Below are positions 35,111 through 42,673 of a stretch of DNA of 64,000 nucleotides, piece after piece. The position numbers were made by a program, and so were the translations under genes. The stretch's first letter is position 1. Each line of letters opens with the position of its first letter. The stretch spans positions 744,001-808,000 of the forward strand of contig CP135593.1 in the NCBI GenBank assembly GCA_032388755.1, read 5' to 3'. The notes under the pieces were generated by a model that was not told the DNA's origin, ran no database searches, and saw only the letters and a list, made by a program, of their open reading frames with translations. The DNA comes from Neisseria sp. DTU_2020_1000833_1_SI_GRL_NUU_006 (GTDB lineage Bacteria; Pseudomonadota; Gammaproteobacteria; Burkholderiales; Neisseriaceae).

Positions 35111-36658
35111 ATGACGAAACCCATCCTTGAAATTGAAAACCTAAACGCCTTTTTCCCCGGCAAGCAAGTCCTGCACGATGTCAGCCTGACCGTACAGACC
35201 GGCAGGAAACTGGCATTGGTCGGCGAGAGCGGCAGCGGTAAAACCGTGTTGGCGCAGGGCATTATGCGGCTGAATCCGCTGGTGTCGTTTGAAGGCCGTC
35301 TGAAATTTTGCAGCAACGATTTGCTGACCCAATCCGAGCGTGCCCTGCAAAAGCTGCGCGGGCGGGAAATCGGCATGGTGTTTCAAGAACCGATGACCGC
35401 GCTTAACCCCGTGATGCGCGTCGGTGCGCAGATTGCCGAAGTGTTGACCCTGCATCTGGGTTTGGACAAAAAACAGGCATGGGCGAGGGCGGTCGAACTC
35501 TTGACGGAAACCGGCATCCGTGAGCCGGAGCAGAAAGCCTTTGCCTATCCCTTCCAGCTTTCCGGCGGGCAGCGGCAGCGGGCGATGATTGCGATGGCGG
35601 TTGCCGCCGAACCCAAGCTCTTGATTGCCGACGAACCGACCACCGCCTTGGATGTCGCCGTACAGGCGCAGATTCTCGATTTGTTGGCGCGCTTACAGCA
35701 GGCGCACAACATGACCATGCTCTACATCACCCACGACCTGAACCTTGTCCGCCGCTTTGCAGACGATGTCGCCGTGATGCGCGGCGGACGAATTGTCGAA
35801 ACGGGCGCAGCGGCGGAAGTGTTCGCACGTCCGCAACACGAATACACGCAAATGCTGTTGAACGCCGGTGCCGCGCGCAAGGTCGTCCCTTTGGCGGACA
35901 ATCCCGCCACCGTCTTGCAGGCGGAGCAGCTTTCCGTTGCCGTCAAAGAAACGGCGGGCTGGTTCAAAAAACGCAGCAAAACCCTGCTGGAGCCGGTTTC
36001 CTTCGATTTGAAAGCGGGCGAAACGCTGGGCATCATCGGCGAAAGCGGCTGCGGCAAAACCACGCTGGCAAAAGCCGTGATGCACCTTATCGATGCGGAA
36101 GGTCGTCTGAAAATCAACGGCGAAGCCTGGACACGCGAATCGAGACGCGACATCCAAATGGTGTTTCAAGACCCGTTCGGCGCATTCAACCCGCGCATGA
36201 ACGTCTTTAATATCGTTTCCGAAGCCCTGCGCGTTCACGAACCCGATTTGTCCCGCGCAGAAATGCGGCAGCGCGTGCAAGACGTATTGCGGCAGGTCGG
36301 ACTGCCCGAAGACGCGCTCGAACGCTATCCGCACGCTTTTTCCGGCGGACAACGCCAGCGGCTCGCCATCGCCCGCGCCATCATCGTCCGCCCGAAAATC
36401 CTCGTTTTGGACGAACCCACCAGCGCGCTCGACGTACAATGGCAGCAACAGATTCTGGAGCTGCTCGCCGATTTGCAGAAAAAACACGGTCTCAGCCTCA
36501 TCATCATCAGCCACGACCTCGCCGTCATCCGCGCCCTGTCGCACCGCGTGATGGTGTTGAAAGACGGAAAAATCGTCGAAGAGGGCGGCTGCGAAACCGT
36601 ATTCGCCAACCCTTCCAGCGATTACACGCGCCATCTGATGAGCTTCAGGGCAGGCTGA
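35111..36658 (+). CDS. yejF: ABC transporter ATPase YejF (two ABC domains)
   Basis: 515 residues with duplicated ATPase cassettes. The first has Walker A GESGSGKTVLAQ, signature LSGGQRQRAMIA and Walker B LLIADEPTTALD. The second has Walker A GESGCGKTTLAK, FSGGQRQRLAIARA and ILVLDEPTSALD. This fused double ATPase is the YejF pattern and energises YejB/YejE. A uptake sequence at about 36101 is encoded as GRLKI inside the second domain. The gene starts 5 bases after a DUS complement and is separated from yejE by the acyl-CoA ligase gene. Confidence 0.92.
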   Translation: MTKPILEIENLNAFFPGKQVLHDVSLTVQTGRKLALVGESGSGKTVLAQGIMRLNPLVSFEGRLKFCSNDLLTQSERALQKLRGREIGMVFQEPMTALNPVMRVGAQIAEVLTLHLGLDKKQAWARAVELLTETGIREPEQKAFAYPFQLSGGQRQRAMIAMAVAAEPKLLIADEPTTALDVAVQAQILDLLARLQQAHNMTMLYITHDLNLVRRFADDVAVMRGGRIVETGAAAEVFARPQHEYTQMLLNAGAARKVVPLADNPATVLQAEQLSVAVKETAGWFKKRSKTLLEPVSFDLKAGETLGIIGESGCGKTTLAKAVMHLIDAEGRLKINGEAWTRESRRDIQMVFQDPFGAFNPRMNVFNIVSEALRVHEPDLSRAEMRQRVQDVLRQVGLPEDALERYPHAFSGGQRQRLAIARAIIVRPKILVLDEPTSALDVQWQQQILELLADLQKKHGLSLIIISHDLAVIRALSHRVMVLKDGKIVEEGGCETVFANPSSDYTRHLMSFRAG

Positions 36659-36808
36659 ACTGTCGGATAGGTCGTCTGAAAAACATTAGCCAATCGCGAT
36701 GGCGGCCTTACAAAAAAACTATTACACTTTGGCGACACTTGAAATTTTCAGCACCAAGCCCTATCCTGCACAACATCTGATTCAATTTGACACAAAAAGG
36801 AAAAACTC

Positions 36809-37141
36809 ATGAGCAGCGAACTGATTATCCACACTACTGATGCAAATTTCGAACAAGACGTTTTGAAATCCGACGTTCCCGTATTGCTGGACTTCTGGGC
36901 ACCTTGGTGCGGCCCTTGCAAAATGATCGCTCCGATCTTGGACGACATCGCCGCCGAATTTGAAGGTCGTCTGAAAGTCGTCAAACTCAACATCGACGAA
37001 AACGAAGCCACCCCCGCCAAATTCGGCGTGCGCGGTATTCCGACGCTGATGGTGTTTAAAAACGGCGAAAACGTCGCCACCAAAGTTGGTGCTTTGGCAA
37101 AAGGTCAGTTGACCGCATTTGTAAACGCTTCTTTGGCTTAA
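36809..37141 (+). CDS. trxA: Thioredoxin
   Basis: 110 residues. The active site WCGPCK lies in LLDFWAPWCGPCKMIAPIL, and the cis-proline motif is GIPTLMVFKNGE. Both are standard for thioredoxin 1, the cytoplasmic disulfide reductase. An AAAAGGAAAA ribosome binding site precedes the ATG. An uptake sequence (about 36964) is embedded in the coding region as EGRLKV. A tight DUS hairpin ends the transcript. Confidence 0.95.
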   Translation: MSSELIIHTTDANFEQDVLKSDVPVLLDFWAPWCGPCKMIAPILDDIAAEFEGRLKVVKLNIDENEATPAKFGVRGIPTLMVFKNGENVATKVGALAKGQLTAFVNASLA

Positions 37142-37157
37142 GTTTCAACAACGCAAA

Positions 37158-37185
37158 AGGTCGTCTGAAAATTTTCAGACGACCT
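37158..37185. terminator. DUS hairpin after trxA
   Basis: AGGTCGTCTGAA (37158-37169) and TTCAGACGACCT (37174-37185) form a 12-bp stem with a 4-base loop and a T5 tail. This is the most compact hairpin in the window. Confidence 0.8.
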
Positions 37186-37191
37186 TTTTGC

Positions 37192-37197
37192 TATAAT
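37192..37197 (+). promoter_or_regulatory. Probable -10 box of uvrB
   Basis: TATAAT directly follows the trxA terminator and lies 42 bases before the uvrB ATG. The -35 would fall inside the hairpin, so the terminator and promoter overlap. Confidence 0.5.
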
Positions 37198-37238
37198 TTC
37201 CCTTTTCCCCGAACTAGAAAACAGGTACAGGCGGCAAT

Positions 37239-39263
37239 ATGGAAGTCATCCAATACCCAAATTCCCCCTTCAAACTCCACCAACCCTTCCCGCCCGCCGG
37301 CGACCAGCCCACCGCTATTGCCGGCCTGCTCGAAGGGCTTTCAGACGGCCTTGCCTATCAAACCCTGCTCGGCGTAACCGGTTCGGGCAAAACCTACACC
37401 ATGGCGAACGTCATCGCCCAAAGCGGCCGCCCCGCCATCATCATGGCGCACAACAAAACCCTTGCCGCCCAGCTCTACGCCGAAATGCGCGAGTTTTTCC
37501 CCGAAAACGCGGTGGAATATTTCGTCTCCTACTACGACTATTACCAACCCGAAGCCTATGTGCCCAGCCGCGACTTGTTCATCGAAAAAGACAGTGCAAT
37601 CAACGAACACATCGAACAAATGCGCCTTTCCGCCACCAAAAACCTGATGACGCGCGACGACGTGATTATTGTCGCTACCGTGTCCGCCATTTACGGTATC
37701 GGCGACCCGACCGAATATCAGCAAATGGTGTTGTCCGTCAAAGAAGGCGACACCATCGAGCAGCGCGACATCATCGCCACGCTCGTTTCCATGCAGTACG
37801 AACGCGGCGATTTGGACTTCAAACGCGGCAGCTTCCGCGTGCGCGGCGACGTGATTGACGTGTACCCCGCCGAAAGCTCCGAAAACGCCCTGCGCATCAG
37901 CCTGTTTGACGACGAAATCGACCGCCTCGATATGTTCGACCCACTTTCAGGCAGCCTGCACCAACGCGTCGGCCGCTACACCGTCTTCCCGTCCAGCCAC
38001 TACGTTACCCCGCGCGACACCGTCTTGCGCGCCTGCGAATCCATCAAGGAAGAATTGCGCGAACGCATCGAATTTTTTGCCCGCGAACAACGCCCCGTCG
38101 AACAACAACGCATCGAACAACGCACCCGCTTCGACCTCGAAATGCTCTACGAAATGGGTTTCTGCAAAGGCATCGAAAACTACTCCCGCCACTTCTCCGG
38201 CAAAAAAGAAGGCGAACCGCCGCCCACACTGATGGACTACCTGCCCGACAACGCCATCATGTTCATCGACGAAAGCCACGTTACCGTCACCCAAATCGGC
38301 GGCATGTACAAAGGCGACGCATCGCGCAAGCAAAACCTCGTCGATTACGGCTTCCGCCTGCCTTCCGCCCGCGACAACCGCCCGCTCAAGTTCCACGAAT
38401 TTGAAAAAGTCATGCCGCAAACCGTCTTCGTTTCCGCCACTCCCGCCAAATACGAAGAAGAACACGCCGGACAAGTGGTCGAACAAGTCGTCCGCCCCAC
38501 CGGGCTGGTCGACCCCCAAATCATCATCCGCCCCGTTGCCACCCAAGTCGATGACTTAATGAGCGAAATCAACGACCGCATCCAAAAAGGCGAACGCGTA
38601 CTCGTTACCACCCTCACCAAACGCATGGCGGAGCAACTCACCGACTATTACAGCGAACTCGGCATCAAAGTGCGCTACCTGCACAGCGACATTGACACCG
38701 TCGAGCGCGTTGAAATTATTAGAGATTTGCGGCTCGGTCTGTTTGACGTACTGGTCGGCATCAACTTGTTGCGCGAAGGCTTGGACATCCCAGAAGTCTC
38801 CCTCGTCGCCATCCTCGACGCCGACAAAGAAGGCTTCCTGCGCTCCCACCGCAGCCTGATTCAAACCATAGGCCGCGCCGCGCGCAACGTGAACGGCGTC
38901 GCCATCCTGTACGCCGACAAAATCACCGACTCCATGAAGGCCGCCATCGACGAAACCGAACGTCGCCGCGAAAAACAGATTAAATTCAACGAAGAACACG
39001 GCATCGTGCCGCAGCAGATTAAAAAACAGGTCAAAGACATCATCGACGGCGTGTACCACGAAGAAGACGGCGGAAAAGGTCGTCTGAAAGGCAAAAATAA
39101 GGTTAAAGTCGGCGAAATCCACAACGAAGAAGACGCAATTAAAGAAATCGCCAAACTGGAAAAAGCCATGCAGCAGGCGGCTAGGGATTTGCAGTTTGAA
39201 GAGGCGGCTGTGTTGAGGGATAGGATACGGGGGATTAAGGAAAGTCTATTTGGTAGTATTTAG
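37239..39263 (+). CDS. uvrB: Excinuclease ABC subunit B
   Basis: 674 residues, the normal length. Walker A is LLGVTGSGKTYTMANV, the beta-hairpin region is YYDYYQPEAYVPSRDLFIEKD, and helicase motifs include VMFIDESHVTV, VSATPAKYE and QTIGRAARNVNG. The C-terminal UVR domain that binds UvrC is LEKAMQQAARDLQFEEAAVLRDRIRG. It loads at DNA lesions with UvrA in nucleotide excision repair. A DUS is encoded as GRLKG near 39079. Single gene, followed after 25 bases by AT-rich genes of different composition. Confidence 0.96.
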   Translation: MEVIQYPNSPFKLHQPFPPAGDQPTAIAGLLEGLSDGLAYQTLLGVTGSGKTYTMANVIAQSGRPAIIMAHNKTLAAQLYAEMREFFPENAVEYFVSYYDYYQPEAYVPSRDLFIEKDSAINEHIEQMRLSATKNLMTRDDVIIVATVSAIYGIGDPTEYQQMVLSVKEGDTIEQRDIIATLVSMQYERGDLDFKRGSFRVRGDVIDVYPAESSENALRISLFDDEIDRLDMFDPLSGSLHQRVGRYTVFPSSHYVTPRDTVLRACESIKEELRERIEFFAREQRPVEQQRIEQRTRFDLEMLYEMGFCKGIENYSRHFSGKKEGEPPPTLMDYLPDNAIMFIDESHVTVTQIGGMYKGDASRKQNLVDYGFRLPSARDNRPLKFHEFEKVMPQTVFVSATPAKYEEEHAGQVVEQVVRPTGLVDPQIIIRPVATQVDDLMSEINDRIQKGERVLVTTLTKRMAEQLTDYYSELGIKVRYLHSDIDTVERVEIIRDLRLGLFDVLVGINLLREGLDIPEVSLVAILDADKEGFLRSHRSLIQTIGRAARNVNGVAILYADKITDSMKAAIDETERRREKQIKFNEEHGIVPQQIKKQVKDIIDGVYHEEDGGKGRLKGKNKVKVGEIHNEEDAIKEIAKLEKAMQQAARDLQFEEAAVLRDRIRGIKESLFGSI

Positions 39264-39288
39264 AAAATCTTTTTAGGGTTAGATTAAT

Positions 39289-39885
39289 ATGAACGTAGTT
39301 TTTTTATTTAATTCAGATCATCCAACTTTGGATTCTTATTATGGTTTTTCCATCATGAAAGCCATTTTAGAAACTCATGTATTACAAAGCACAAAACGTA
39401 GCATGCGCGTATCTATTGGAGATGTTATCATTCACAATGGTGAAAAGCCACTGAGGATAAATGATTATAGAATAATACTTAAAGAAATATACACACCAAC
39501 CACACTAAATCTCATCCATAGAGAAAAACTTTATAATTCATTTCTAACTTCAACAATTTTTTGTTGGATGTTTCAAAATATGGATATAAAAACAGCTCAA
39601 TCACTTCATGAAAAACTTAATATTTTTGATCCTTATTTGGGAGCTATGGATATTAAATTCTCAAATAATATCCATCTTCAGGTTTTTAGAAACAGTTTGA
39701 TTGAATTGTTCCGTATTGAGAACGGGATTATTTCCATATTCTATGGTTTTAATGAAGATCCAGAAAATTATGAAAATGAATTGCTCGTGCAACATGGTTT
39801 TAAAGTAAAGCATGAATGTATAGGAGCAAGAAGAACAATATTCGATAACTTTGATACGTTGAATCATTTCAAAAGGATTGAGTAA
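39289..39885 (+). CDS. AT-rich hypothetical protein (first of a pair)
   Basis: 198 residues, AT-rich and Ile/Asn-rich. No signal peptide and no clear membrane helix. The N-terminus MNVVFLFNSDHPTLDSYYG resembles a beta-strand followed by a polar loop, as at the front of a Rossmann-like or nuclease fold, but no catalytic motif is evident. The C-terminal part has FYGFNEDPENYENELLVQHGFKV. It begins 25 bases after uvrB and is followed after 21 bases by a second AT-rich gene, so the two are probably co-transcribed. I do not recognise the family. Confidence 0.55.
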   Translation: MNVVFLFNSDHPTLDSYYGFSIMKAILETHVLQSTKRSMRVSIGDVIIHNGEKPLRINDYRIILKEIYTPTTLNLIHREKLYNSFLTSTIFCWMFQNMDIKTAQSLHEKLNIFDPYLGAMDIKFSNNIHLQVFRNSLIELFRIENGIISIFYGFNEDPENYENELLVQHGFKVKHECIGARRTIFDNFDTLNHFKRIE

Positions 39886-39906
39886 TTTGAGGAATTTTTT
39901 ACAAAC

Positions 39907-40422
39907 ATGCTTGATCTGAAAAATGAAGACATATCGGATATTATCTATGCACTAGAAGAGCTTCATCCTAAGCTTTTTGATGTATTAGCAGCTGCTTCTA
40001 GAACATTAGAAAGGGCAGAGACTGATGAAGATTTAGCCCAAGCAGCATTATCAGGTAGAAGATTTTTGGAAAAATTGGCAGACTATCTGTTTCCTGCTCA
40101 AGAGAAACCCTGGAGAGATAGAAAAGTTGGAAAAACCCAATATAAAAATAGAATTTGGGCATACATTACTATTGAGTGTGAAAAAAATAATAATATGTCT
40201 TCTTTAGAAACTCTTGGGAAAGAGACTGACAGATTAATTGATTTGTTTAATGCTGGATTACATGCTAATCCAACTAAAGAGAAAGTAGAAGCTGCATTCT
40301 GTGATCTGGTTAAATGGCTTGTGGCAATTATTAAAATTAACCCAGCATCAGTCCGAAAACCAAATCTAGCATATGAAGAAGAACTTGAGAATTTTCTGAT
40401 GACTTTTTTAGATAACAAATAG
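39907..40422 (+). CDS. AT-rich hypothetical protein, possibly HEPN-like (second of a pair)
   Basis: 171 residues, all-helical by composition. The segments LSGRRFLEKLADYLFP and LIDLFNAGLHANPTKEKVEA recall HEPN-like helical domains of abortive-infection proteins, in which a polar residue and a His end the last helices. This is a weak resemblance. The final TAG is completed by the first two bases of the ~93-bp repeat that begins at 40421, so the gene ends exactly at the repeat border. Partner of the preceding gene. Function not known. Confidence 0.55.
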   Translation: MLDLKNEDISDIIYALEELHPKLFDVLAAASRTLERAETDEDLAQAALSGRRFLEKLADYLFPAQEKPWRDRKVGKTQYKNRIWAYITIECEKNNNMSSLETLGKETDRLIDLFNAGLHANPTKEKVEAAFCDLVKWLVAIIKINPASVRKPNLAYEEELENFLMTFLDNK

Positions 40423-40513
40423 CAAGCCGTAGCCTGCACCCCCGTCAACCGCGTTCGTGGCTGCGCCACACACCCCACCTGCGGATGGCACAAACTTTAG
40501 AACCAAGGTGTAG
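40421..40513. repeat. Repeat segment A, copy 1 (interrupted copy)
   Basis: 93 bases (AGCAAGCCGTAGCCTGCA to AAGGTGTAG), about 91% identical to 42415-42507. In copy 1 the repeat is broken here by the IS110-family element. It resumes as segment B at 41691. Confidence 0.88.
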
Positions 40514-41690
40514 CAACTGTATTTTTCACCCCGTCGGGCAAAAATACAAAAACTCAAATCAAGCCGTTCGGATACCGTTTTCGGTGGTACCGTTTTCGGC
40601 AAAATAATCACGCATCCGGGCATTCAATATCGTCAACAGTTTGCGCATACATGCCGTAACGGCAACCTTATACGGCTTACCCTTGGACAGCAGGCGCTGA
40701 TAGAAATCCCGAATAAGCGGTTCAAAACGTGTCGCTACCACGGTAGCCATATACAGCGCCTTACGCACCGCAGACCTTCCGCCGAAGCAGCGGCTTTTGA
40801 ATTTGGTTTCACCACTCTCCCTCGGGTGCGGGGCAATGCCGACCAAACTCGCTATCCGTTTGTGGCTCAACCGCCCCAATTCGGGCAGCATCGCCATCAG
40901 CGTAGCCGTCGTTATCGAACCGATACCTTTGATTTGCTCTGCCACTTGGGCTTTGCCGTCAAAATGCGTGTGGGTGTGGTCGTCGATTTGTTTGTCCAAT
41001 TCGTCAATCAGCCGGTCAAAATGGGCAATCAGTTGTTTGACGCTTTCGACTTGCGTTTCATGAACCTGATGCAGACGGTTTTTCTCGGCAGTCCGCATAT
41101 CCACCAGTTGGTTGCGGCGGTTAACCAATGCTTCCAACACTTCTTCCGCTTCGGTGGGCGGGTGGTAGAGCATGGTTTGCCAACCTTCTTTCTGCGTCAT
41201 CATCTGTGCGAAGAAGGCGAGCATTTGGGCATCTTTGGCATCGGTTTTGGTCAGCGACTGCGATTGGGCAAACTGATGCGTCTGACGCGGGTTGGCGATG
41301 ATCACGGCCATACCTGCGCGGTGGATGGCTTTGGCGGCGGGGATTTCGAGACCGCCGGTGCTTTCCATCACAACGAGGGCGACGTTGTGCTTTTTAAGGT
41401 ATTCGATAGTATGGGCGATACCTTTCGGGTTGTTGGTTTCGGTTTTGGTTTTAGACAAAGACGAAACGGCGATGACGAAGTTTCGTTTGGCGATGTCGAT
41501 GCCTGCGTAATTGTGTTGGGTACTCATCATAAACCTGCCTTGCATTCGGTTGTGTTGTCTGGCAACTGTCCGGTTGTGTCGATGGGTTGCCCGACCGCTC
41601 CCTAAGCTACTCAACGGTTGTTTGCCTTGGGTGTGTACGGATGGCGGCCGGGCGGTTTGTTGCTATGATACGGGAGTTCCGATATACAAG
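40514..41690 (-). mobile_element. IS110-family insertion sequence
   Basis: About 1177 bp, bounded by comparison with the unbroken repeat at 42415-42619. It carries one IS110/Piv-type transposase on the minus strand, has no terminal inverted repeats, and shows AG (CT on the transposase strand) at both junctions: 40512-40513 and 41689-41690. A CT core is the crossover dinucleotide described for IS621 of this family. About 160 bases before the transposase (41531-41690) are non-coding. Confidence 0.85.
40559..41530 (-). CDS. IS110-family transposase/recombinase (Piv type)
   Basis: About 324 residues from MMSTQHNYAGIDIAK (41530 or 41527). An upstream extension to 41614 lacks a ribosome binding site. 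The DEDD RuvC-like domain is visible: Asp in YAGIDIAKRNF, Glu in ALVVMESTGGLE, and the Asp pair in LTKTDAKDAQMLAFF. The C-terminal Transposase_20 domain carries the serine region IASLVGIAPHPRESGETKF, then GGRSAVRKALYMAT. Such enzymes excise and insert circles at a short core, guided in IS621 by a bridge RNA. It appears intact. Confidence 0.9.
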   Translation of the reverse strand: MMSTQHNYAGIDIAKRNFVIAVSSLSKTKTETNNPKGIAHTIEYLKKHNVALVVMESTGGLEIPAAKAIHRAGMAVIIANPRQTHQFAQSQSLTKTDAKDAQMLAFFAQMMTQKEGWQTMLYHPPTEAEEVLEALVNRRNQLVDMRTAEKNRLHQVHETQVESVKQLIAHFDRLIDELDKQIDDHTHTHFDGKAQVAEQIKGIGSITTATLMAMLPELGRLSHKRIASLVGIAPHPRESGETKFKSRCFGGRSAVRKALYMATVVATRFEPLIRDFYQRLLSKGKPYKVAVTACMRKLLTILNARMRDYFAENGTTENGIRTA

Positions 41691-41803
41691 GGTGTGTGCG
41701 GTACGCACGCACGCGTTTTTGTCATTCAAAACATTGTTTCAAATTTTCAGACGACCTCAAACGTCGTCTGAAAATCTCTTAGCATAAAGGTTGTCTGAAA
41801 ACC
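41691..41803. repeat. Repeat segment B, copy 1
   Basis: GGTGTGTGCGGTACGCACGC onward, matching 42508-42619 with few differences through two DUS elements. It is the right half of the repeat interrupted by the IS110 element. The last DUS arm here is altered to AGGTTGTCTGAA (41788-41799). Confidence 0.85.
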
Positions 41804-41826
41804 GTGAATCCGTTTTCAGACAACCT
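41788..41826. terminator. Hairpin with compensated variant DUS arms
   Basis: AGGTTGTCTGAA (41788-41799) and TTCAGACAACCT (41815-41826) both differ from the canonical uptake sequence at the paired position, keeping the stem perfect. Confidence 0.65.
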
Positions 41827-41845
41827 TTGTTTCATTTCAGCAAGC

Positions 41846-41913
41846 GTAGGTTGGGTCAAGACCCAACAAAACTGTTAAATTTTACGAAATGTTGGGTTTG
41901 CAACCCAACCTAC
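41846..41913. repeat. GTAGGTTGGGT inverted repeat element
   Basis: GTAGGTTGGGT (41846-41856) and ACCCAACCTAC (41903-41913) bound a 68-base unit with an internal ACCCAACA/TGTTGGGT pair. Elements of this kind are dispersed in Neisseria and other proteobacterial genomes. Confidence 0.6.
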
Positions 41914-41981
41914 ATTTTGCTGTCCCTCATATCGAATATTCTTTTATTTTAGCACCTCACCAAAAATTTTCGGAATAAATA

Positions 41982-42012
41982 TTGACTTTAACCTTAGGTC
42001 AAAGTTTATATT
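41982..42012 (+). promoter_or_regulatory. MerR/CueR-type promoter-operator of the DUF305 gene
   Basis: TTGACT (41982-41987) and TATATT (42007-42012) are spaced by 19 bases, the over-long spacing that MerR-family activators correct. The spacer is filled by a dyad: ACTTTAACC (41985-41993), TTA, GGTCAAAGT (41997-42005), with one mismatch. Control by a copper-type MerR regulator is inferred. No such regulator is in the window. Confidence 0.72.
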
Positions 42013-42046
42013 TTGTGCTCCTTCAGTTATCACATAGGCGAAAAAC

Positions 42047-42442
42047 ATGAAAAAACTTATGACTTTTATCACACTTAGCGCTATTGCAATTTCAAATTAT
42101 GCCCAAGCTAATGAACAACCGCATCAAGCACACATGAATATGCCAATGCCGACAGATTCTGCAATGCAACAAGAATTAATGCAAGGCATGGATCAAATGA
42201 ATCAAGACATGATGGCAGCTGCGCAATATAAAGATCCTGATGTTGCTTTTGCAGCAGGTATGTTGCCACACCATATTGGCGCAGTAAAAATGGCGGAAGT
42301 TGAATTAAAATACGGAAAGGATCCTGAAATGCGTAAGCTTGCTGAGGATATTATTAACGCACAACAAGCGGAAATTGAACAAATGCAAAAATGGCTTAAA
42401 GCACACAACAAAAAAGCAAGCCGTAGCCTGCATCCCCGCTAA
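42047..42442 (+). CDS. DUF305 family periplasmic metal-binding protein
   Basis: 131 residues. It has a Sec signal peptide (KKLMTFITLSAIAISNYAQA, cleavage near residue 21). The mature part is Met/His-rich (HQAHMNMPMP). The DUF305 core contains AAGMLPHHIGAVKMAEVELKYG and IINAQQAEIEQMQKWL. DUF305 proteins such as CopM bind copper and are linked to copper tolerance. A MerR-type promoter upstream supports a metal role. The last seven codons (ASRSLHP and Arg) and the stop are supplied by the repeat starting at 42415. AT-rich, probably transferred. Confidence 0.85.
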   Translation: MKKLMTFITLSAIAISNYAQANEQPHQAHMNMPMPTDSAMQQELMQGMDQMNQDMMAAAQYKDPDVAFAAGMLPHHIGAVKMAEVELKYGKDPEMRKLAEDIINAQQAEIEQMQKWLKAHNKKASRSLHPR

Positions 42443-42507
42443 ACGCGTTCGTGGCTGCGCCACACACCCCACCTGAGGATGGCACAAACTTTAAAACCCA
42501 GGTGTAG
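42415..42507. repeat. Repeat segment A, copy 2 (unbroken site)
   Basis: Same 93-base sequence as 40421-40513 with about 8 differences. Here it runs directly into segment B, so it represents the target before IS110 insertion. Confidence 0.88.
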
Positions 42508-42619
42508 AGTGTGTGTGGTACGCACGCACGCGTTTTCATCATTCAAAACATTGTTTCAAACTTTCAGACGACCTCAAAAGTCGTCTGAAAATCTCTAGCA
42601 TAAAGGTCGTCTGAAAACC
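42508..42619. repeat. Repeat segment B, copy 2
   Basis: AGTGTGTGTGGTACGCACGC onward, contiguous with segment A. It contains a DUS complement, a DUS (AAAGTCGTCTGAA) and a further AGGTCGTCTGAA that pairs with TTCAGACGACCT near 42630, forming a terminator for the facing MFS gene. Confidence 0.82.
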
Positions 42620-42673
42620 AATTTGGCGTTTTCAGACGACCTTTTGCTGATTTTGGACTGTCGATACGGTTGT

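Noticed and set aside
35693..36634. 313-codon minus-strand open frame over yejF
   Set aside because: It is antisense to two intact ABC domains.
41531..41690. Direct identification of bridge RNA guide loops
   Set aside because: I could not find convincing base pairing between this segment and the target repeat by eye, so only the location is proposed.
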